Of a DNA stretch of 64,000 nt, positions 60,003 through 64,000 are shown piece by piece. Position numbers and translations under genes: made by a program. The DNA is taken from contig NZ_CP040021.1 of the NCBI RefSeq assembly GCF_005280275.1, positions 707,001-771,000 on the forward strand, written 5' to 3'. Every line of letters starts with the position of its first letter. The first letter of the stretch is position 1. The notes under the pieces were generated by a model. The model was not told where the DNA came from. It was given only the letters and a program-made list of their open reading frames with translations, and made no database searches. The DNA is from Salinivibrio kushneri (GTDB lineage Bacteria; Pseudomonadota; Gammaproteobacteria; Enterobacterales; Vibrionaceae).

Positions 60003-62579
60003 TTAGTTGGCAACAATGTTAACCAGCTTGCCAGGCACGTAAATCACCTTGCGCACGGTTTTGTCTTCGGTAAATTTCACCACGTTTTCATCTGCCATCG
60101 CTTGCGCTTCTACGGCCTCTTTCTCCGCATCTGCAGCGACGGTGATCTTGGCACGCAGTTTACCGTTGACTTGGACGATAATCAGTTTCTCATCCTCAAC
60201 CATGGCTGCTTCGTCGGCCTGTGGCCACGCCGCGTCATCAATGTGAGTCTCACCGAGTGCCTGCCACATGCTAAAGCAGATATGCGGGGTGATCGGATAA
60301 AGCATGAGCACCACAGCTTTGAGGGCTTCATCAAGTACCGCACGGTCTTGCTCGCTTTGTTGTGGGGCTTTCACCAACCGGTTCATCAGCTCCATAATCG
60401 CCGCGATAGCGGTGTTAAAGGTCTGACGGCGTCCCATGTCATCACTGACTTTGGCAATGGCTTTATGCACCTCGCGGCGCAGCGCTTTTTGCTCATTATT
60501 GAGCGCGCTCGCATCCAATACCGCCACAGGCCCTTTTTGGCTGTGCTCGTAAACCAGCTTCCACACGCGACGCAAGAAGCGGTGTGACCCCTCAACCCCT
60601 GATTCTTTCCACTCTAGGGTCATATCAGCAGGTGCGGCGAACATCATGAACAGGCGTACCGTGTCGGCGCCGTATTTTTCCACCATTAATTGTGGGTCAA
60701 TGCCGTTGTTTTTCGACTTCGACATCTTGGTCATGCCCGCATGGACCACGGCATTGCCTTGGCGGTCTACCGCATTAACAATTTGCCCTTTACTGTCACG
60801 TTCGACGGTCACTTCGGTTGGTGATACCCACACGCGCACGCCTTTGTCATCGGTATAGTAGAAGGCATCAGCCAGTACCATGCCTTGACACAGTAGTTGC
60901 TTAAACGGCTCATCACTATCAACCATATTTTCATCACGCAACAACTTGTGGAAGAAGCGCGAGTAGAGAAGGTGCATACAAGCGTGCTCAATGCCGCCGA
61001 TATACTGATCCACAGGCAGCCAGTAGTTGGCAGCACTTGGGTCGAGCATCTGATCGGCCTGCGGCGAGCAATAGCGTGCATAATACCAAGACGATTCCAT
61101 AAAGGTATCGAAGGTATCGGTTTCACGCAGTGCAGGCTTGCCTTGGTATTGGGTTTGTGCCCACTGTTTGTCTGCTTTTATCGGGCTTTGTACCCCGTCC
61201 ATCACCACATCTTCTGGCAGGATCACGGGCAGTTCATCCGTCGGAACAGGTACCACTTCCCCGTCTTCGCTGTTCAGCATGGGGATAGGCGCGCCCCAAT
61301 AGCGTTGGCGTGACACGCCCCAGTCACGAAGACGGAAGTTAACGGTTTTCTTGCCTTTGCCCAACGACTCGAGCTTGGCGGCAATCGCATCAAACGCGGC
61401 ATCAAAGTCCAAACCATCAAATTCACCCGAGTTAAAGAGCTTGCCTGTTTCTGTATAGGCTTGCTCGGACAAATCAGGCGCATGGCCGTTTTCATCCAGG
61501 ATCACCGGCTCAATATCGAGGCCGTAGTTACTGGCAAATTCAAAATCGCGTTGGTCGTGGGCAGGCACGGCCATGACCGCACCAGTACCGTAGTCCATCA
61601 GTACAAAGTTGGCGACAAAGATAGGTACGCGGCGGCCGTTTAATGGGTGCGTGGCGTACAAGCCCGTCGCCATGCCTTTTTTCTCCATGGTGGCAAGCTC
61701 TGCTTCAGCAACCTTGGTATTACGGCACTCTTGTACAAATTCAGCCAACGCTGGATTGTTTTTGGCTGCGGCATCGGCCAGTGGGTGACCGGCGGCAATC
61801 CCGACATAGGTCACACCCATCAAGGTGTCGGGACGGGTGGTGTACACATCCAGTGCCGGGTGCTCACCTTCCACGTCAAAGGTCAGCTCCACCCCTTCTG
61901 AGCGGCCAATCCAGTTGCGTTGCATGGTTTTCACCATTTCTGGCCAACCATCCAGTTTGTCGATATCTTGCAGCAGCTCTTCTGCATAATCGGTGATTTT
62001 GATAAACCACTGTGGAATTTCTTTTTGCTCGACAGGGGTGTCACAACGCCAGCAGCATCCTTCGTGCACCTGCTCGTTCGCTAACACGGTTTGGTCATTC
62101 GGACACCAGTTGACCGAGGAAGTCTTTTTGTAGACCAAGCCTTTGTTGTACAGCGTGGTGAAGAACTCTTGCTCCCAGCGGTAGTAATCTGGGCTACAAG
62201 TGGCGATTTCACGATCCCAATCGTAACCGAAGCCCAGCATTTTCAGCTGGCCTTTCATGTAATCAATGTTTTCGTAAGTCCAAGGTGCGGGGGCGGTTTT
62301 GTTCTTGATAGCGGCCCCTTCGGCTGGCAAACCAAATGCATCCCAACCAATAGGTTGCATCACATTTTTGCCTTGCAGGCGCTGATAACGCGAGATCACA
62401 TCACCGATGGTATAATTACGGACATGCCCCATGTGAAGTCGACCACTGGGGTAAGGGAACATAGAAAGACAGTAAAACTTTTCTTTGTTAGGGTCTTCAT
62501 GAGCCACAAAGGTTTTATTGTCATCCCAATGGGCTTGAACTTTTTGTTCAATATCTTGCGGGCTATATTGTTCTTGCAT
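60003..62579 (-). CDS. leuS: Leucyl-tRNA synthetase
   Basis: An 858-residue class I synthetase (860 in E. coli). [12 protein letters not shown] at about 41-52 is the HIGH motif (His49, Gly51, His52), KMSKSKNNG (about 617-625) is the KMSKS loop, and the editing domain contains [13 protein letters not shown]. The C-terminal domain ends in KLVNIVAN. It heads the leuS-lptE-holA-rsfS-rlmH-mrdA-rodA-rlpA-dacA cluster. Confidence 0.98.
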   Translation of the reverse strand: MQEQYSPQDIEQKVQAHWDDNKTFVAHEDPNKEKFYCLSMFPYPSGRLHMGHVRNYTIGDVISRYQRLQGKNVMQPIGWDAFGLPAEGAAIKNKTAPAPWTYENIDYMKGQLKMLGFGYDWDREIATCSPDYYRWEQEFFTTLYNKGLVYKKTSSVNWCPNDQTVLANEQVHEGCCWRCDTPVEQKEIPQWFIKITDYAEELLQDIDKLDGWPEMVKTMQRNWIGRSEGVELTFDVEGEHPALDVYTTRPDTLMGVTYVGIAAGHPLADAAAKNNPALAEFVQECRNTKVAEAELATMEKKGMATGLYATHPLNGRRVPIFVANFVLMDYGTGAVMAVPAHDQRDFEFASNYGLDIEPVILDENGHAPDLSEQAYTETGKLFNSGEFDGLDFDAAFDAIAAKLESLGKGKKTVNFRLRDWGVSRQRYWGAPIPMLNSEDGEVVPVPTDELPVILPEDVVMDGVQSPIKADKQWAQTQYQGKPALRETDTFDTFMESSWYYARYCSPQADQMLDPSAANYWLPVDQYIGGIEHACMHLLYSRFFHKLLRDENMVDSDEPFKQLLCQGMVLADAFYYTDDKGVRVWVSPTEVTVERDSKGQIVNAVDRQGNAVVHAGMTKMSKSKNNGIDPQLMVEKYGADTVRLFMMFAAPADMTLEWKESGVEGSHRFLRRVWKLVYEHSQKGPVAVLDASALNNEQKALRREVHKAIAKVSDDMGRRQTFNTAIAAIMELMNRLVKAPQQSEQDRAVLDEALKAVVLMLYPITPHICFSMWQALGETHIDDAAWPQADEAAMVEDEKLIIVQVNGKLRAKITVAADAEKEAVEAQAMADENVVKFTEDKTVRKVIYVPGKLVNIVAN

Positions 62580-62685
62580 CGATGGCTTCCGAGATTCTGT
62601 GAGAAAGGTAAAACCTGAAAGAGAAATATCGTCATAGAATAACGAAAGGCAGAGACCGCAACAACACTTGAATCAGGACGGAACC

Positions 62686-63171
62686 ATGAATAAAGAGAAA
62701 GAACCGCAACAAAGTATCATTGAGCGGGTAAAAGAGGCACTGGAAAACAGTCCAGAGGCTTTGTCTCGCTGGGTCGAGTTGTCTGATCAATACCTCAAAG
62801 CAGCCGCGGATCTGACCAAAGATGAGTGGGCGCTGATTGAGGCGTACTTCAAGCGGGATGTGAAAGCCTTTGGTGAGCAGTATGACAAATCTCAAACCGA
62901 AGAAATGGACAGTCAGGTGTTTAACGACCTGATTGCCAACTCGATTTGGGAACAACTGGCAGAAATCACTGATCGTACGCAGCTAGAGTGGCGTGAAGTC
63001 TTCGATGACCTTCAGCATCATGGTGTGTATGAAGCGGGTGAAATTGTGGGGCTGGGCGTATTGCAATGTGAGCAGTGCCAACACCAGTCACGCCATAGCC
63101 GCGTAGATGTGATTGCCCCTTGCAGCAGGTGTGGCCATCGATACTTTTCTCGCCGCCCTTATCCTGTGTAA
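62686..63171 (+). CDS. ybeL: DUF1451 zinc-ribbon protein (YbeL family)
   Basis: A 161-residue cytosolic protein. The N-terminal two-thirds is acidic and helical; the C-terminus has a zinc ribbon with Cys-x2-Cys pairs (QCEQCQ and PCSRCGH, about 133-155). E. coli YbeL is also next to leuS. Its function is unknown. ATG 62686 is chosen because AGGA is 8 bases upstream; a TTG at 62668 is the alternative. It is divergent from leuS. Confidence 0.9.
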   Translation: MNKEKEPQQSIIERVKEALENSPEALSRWVELSDQYLKAAADLTKDEWALIEAYFKRDVKAFGEQYDKSQTEEMDSQVFNDLIANSIWEQLAEITDRTQLEWREVFDDLQHHGVYEAGEIVGLGVLQCEQCQHQSRHSRVDVIAPCSRCGHRYFSRRPYPV

Positions 63172-63193
63172 GCCAAGCGCGGGGCTTGGCTTA
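63169..63193 (+). terminator. Hairpin after the DUF1451 gene
   Basis: TAAGCCAAGC (63169-63178) and GCTTGGCTTA (63184-63193) form a perfect 10-bp stem that includes the stop codon; no T run follows. It lies between converging genes. Confidence 0.5.
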
Positions 63194-63237
63194 GCCGAGG
63201 TGATCAACAGACCAAGGGCGAGGATAAAGGCCAGTTC

Positions 63238-63675
63238 TTAGTCAGACGAGGCGTTATCCTTGCCTTCAAAACGTTGGCGTTCTTCACGTTCCACTTGAGA
63301 AAGACGCGGCAGCTTCAGCCCTTGTGATTTTCCCATCCAACGCGCAAAGACAATGTTACTGGCGAACGCAAAGGTCACTAAAACCAGCTCGGTCGCGGCG
63401 AGCCAGCGCTCCCCTTCATCAACATAAATAAGAGTCAACGCGTGCAAAAAGTAAAACATCAAAATAAAGTTGGCCCACGCGTGGGTAAAGGGCTTGCCTT
63501 TCACGATCCCAGGCAGCGGGAGTAGCAGAGGAATCGTCCAGCCGATGGTCACCGCCAAGGCATTGAGGTGAGGGTGGGGCGACAATGATGCGTGCCAGAT
63601 GACCACCCAGGCAATCAGGCCGAGGTTACTCAACAACGAAAGCTTACGCATTAATGCAAGCCGAGAGTCAGTCAC
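63238..63675 (-). CDS. DUF2069 membrane protein
   Basis: A 145-residue protein with about four transmembrane segments (approximately 12-30, 36-55, 62-82, 88-110) and a charged, Arg/Glu-rich cytosolic tail. It belongs by sequence pattern to the DUF2069 family, which in vibrios is often next to wrbA, as here (12-base gap). Function unknown. Confidence 0.75.
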   Translation of the reverse strand: MTDSRLALMRKLSLLSNLGLIAWVVIWHASLSPHPHLNALAVTIGWTIPLLLPLPGIVKGKPFTHAWANFILMFYFLHALTLIYVDEGERWLAATELVLVTFAFASNIVFARWMGKSQGLKLPRLSQVEREERQRFEGKDNASSD

Positions 63676-63687
63676 AATTCTATCCTT

Positions 63688-64000
63688 TTATCCCAAGTGA
63701 TGGTGAACGGTTTGTGCAAAACGTGCGAGACGTTGGCCTAAGGTTTTGGCGATTTGTTTTTCGTCGGCGATTAAAGGCTGGTTTGCATCAGCCACACTCG
63801 ACGCACCATAAGGTGAACCACCGCCTTCTGTGGTGTGTAATGCGCACTCGCTATGCGGGACACCGAGCAGCATCATGCCATGATGAAGCAGCGGCACCGT
63901 CATGGTGAGCAGGGTGGTTTCTTGCCCACCATGCAACATAGAGCCAGCGCCAAATACCGCGGCAGGTTTATCAATCAGTGCACCTGATAGCCACTCACCA
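63688..64000 (-). CDS. wrbA: NAD(P)H:quinone oxidoreductase WrbA, C-terminal part
   Basis: A flavodoxin-like FMN quinone reductase, cut by the window edge: the C-terminal roughly 103 residues are present and the 5' part lies beyond 64000. The reading continues beyond the first internal Met (63939) through GALIDKPAAVFGAGSMLHGGQE, in pieces. LLHHGMMLLGVPHS and GGSPYGASSVAD (about 40-52 residues from the visible start) match WrbA. It appears to be cotranscribed with the DUF2069 gene. Confidence 0.88.
   Translation of the reverse strand, partial: GEWLSGALIDKPAAVFGAGSMLHGGQETTLLTMTVPLLHHGMMLLGVPHSECALHTTEGGGSPYGASSVADANQPLIADEKQIAKTLGQRLARFAQTVHHHLG

Noticed and set aside
60000-60587. 195-codon open frame on the plus strand opposite leuS
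   Set aside because: Shadow of the leuS reading frame, no ribosome site and no family pattern.

Overview
The window looks like a chromosomal segment from a gammaproteobacterium of the family Vibrionaceae. The evidence is the content and order of genes: pomA-pomB next to xseB and thiI, a complete six-gene Na+-translocating NADH:quinone reductase operon followed by apbE and nqrM, a KVP40-receptor-type OmpK porin, a Crl homologue, and spacer and distal tRNAs in the rRNA operon. Base composition looks close to 50 percent G+C by eye, higher than most Vibrio, so a genus such as Salinivibrio or Grimontia is an inference and not proven. No transposase, integrase, prophage, CRISPR array or plasmid gene was seen. 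Almost all coding genes are housekeeping.

Layout. 1-4610: end of an rRNA operon (partial tRNA, tRNA-Val, tRNA-Ala, 23S, 5S, tRNA-Asp, tRNA-Trp), followed by a tandem array of three tRNA-Trp 3' halves, each with its own terminator. 4631-12505: gamma-glutamylcyclotransferase-like protein, YafD-like phosphatase, Yip1 protein, mltD, gloB, yafS-like, rnhA, dnaQ and a TIGR03503-type protein. 12601-19289: fadE, gmhA, yafJ, purN-purM, upp. 19413-26019: the isoprenoid cluster dxs-ispA-xseB diverging from the flagellar motor genes pomAB, then thiI. 26093-32935: yajL, panE, ompK, ampG, a periplasmic cyclophilin, yajG, rlmG, bolA. 33355-41767: nqrABCDEF, apbE, nqrM, dinB. 41764-50220: pepD, a small CRP-linked RNA gene with a 30-codon ORF, a purine permease, gpt, frsA, crl, proB-proA. 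50294-62579 (all minus strand): the envelope and lipoate cluster leuS-lptE-holA-rsfS-rlmH-mrdA-rodA-rlpA-dacA-ybeD-lipB-lipA. 62686-64000: DUF1451 zinc-ribbon protein, DUF2069 membrane protein, partial wrbA.

Functional links. Purine synthesis (purMN), a purine permease and gpt share a regulatory theme: the same 16-base PurR-type box lies upstream of purM and of the permease. The NQR operon is followed by its two known maturation factors, ApbE (flavin attachment) and NqrM. The 3'-end cluster couples elongation-mode cell-wall synthesis (PBP2, RodA, DacA, RlpA), outer-membrane LPS assembly (LptE), ribosome assembly (RsfS, RlmH) and lipoate attachment.

The most unusual parts are outside the classical genes: the tandem tRNA-Trp 3'-half array with an inserted hairpin, a long helix-25 insertion in the 23S rRNA, the small CRP-linked RNA with its peptide ORF between pepD and the permease (resembling the VcdRP dual-function RNA as I remember it), and an eight-codon leader ORF overlapping the proB start inside a long inverted repeat.
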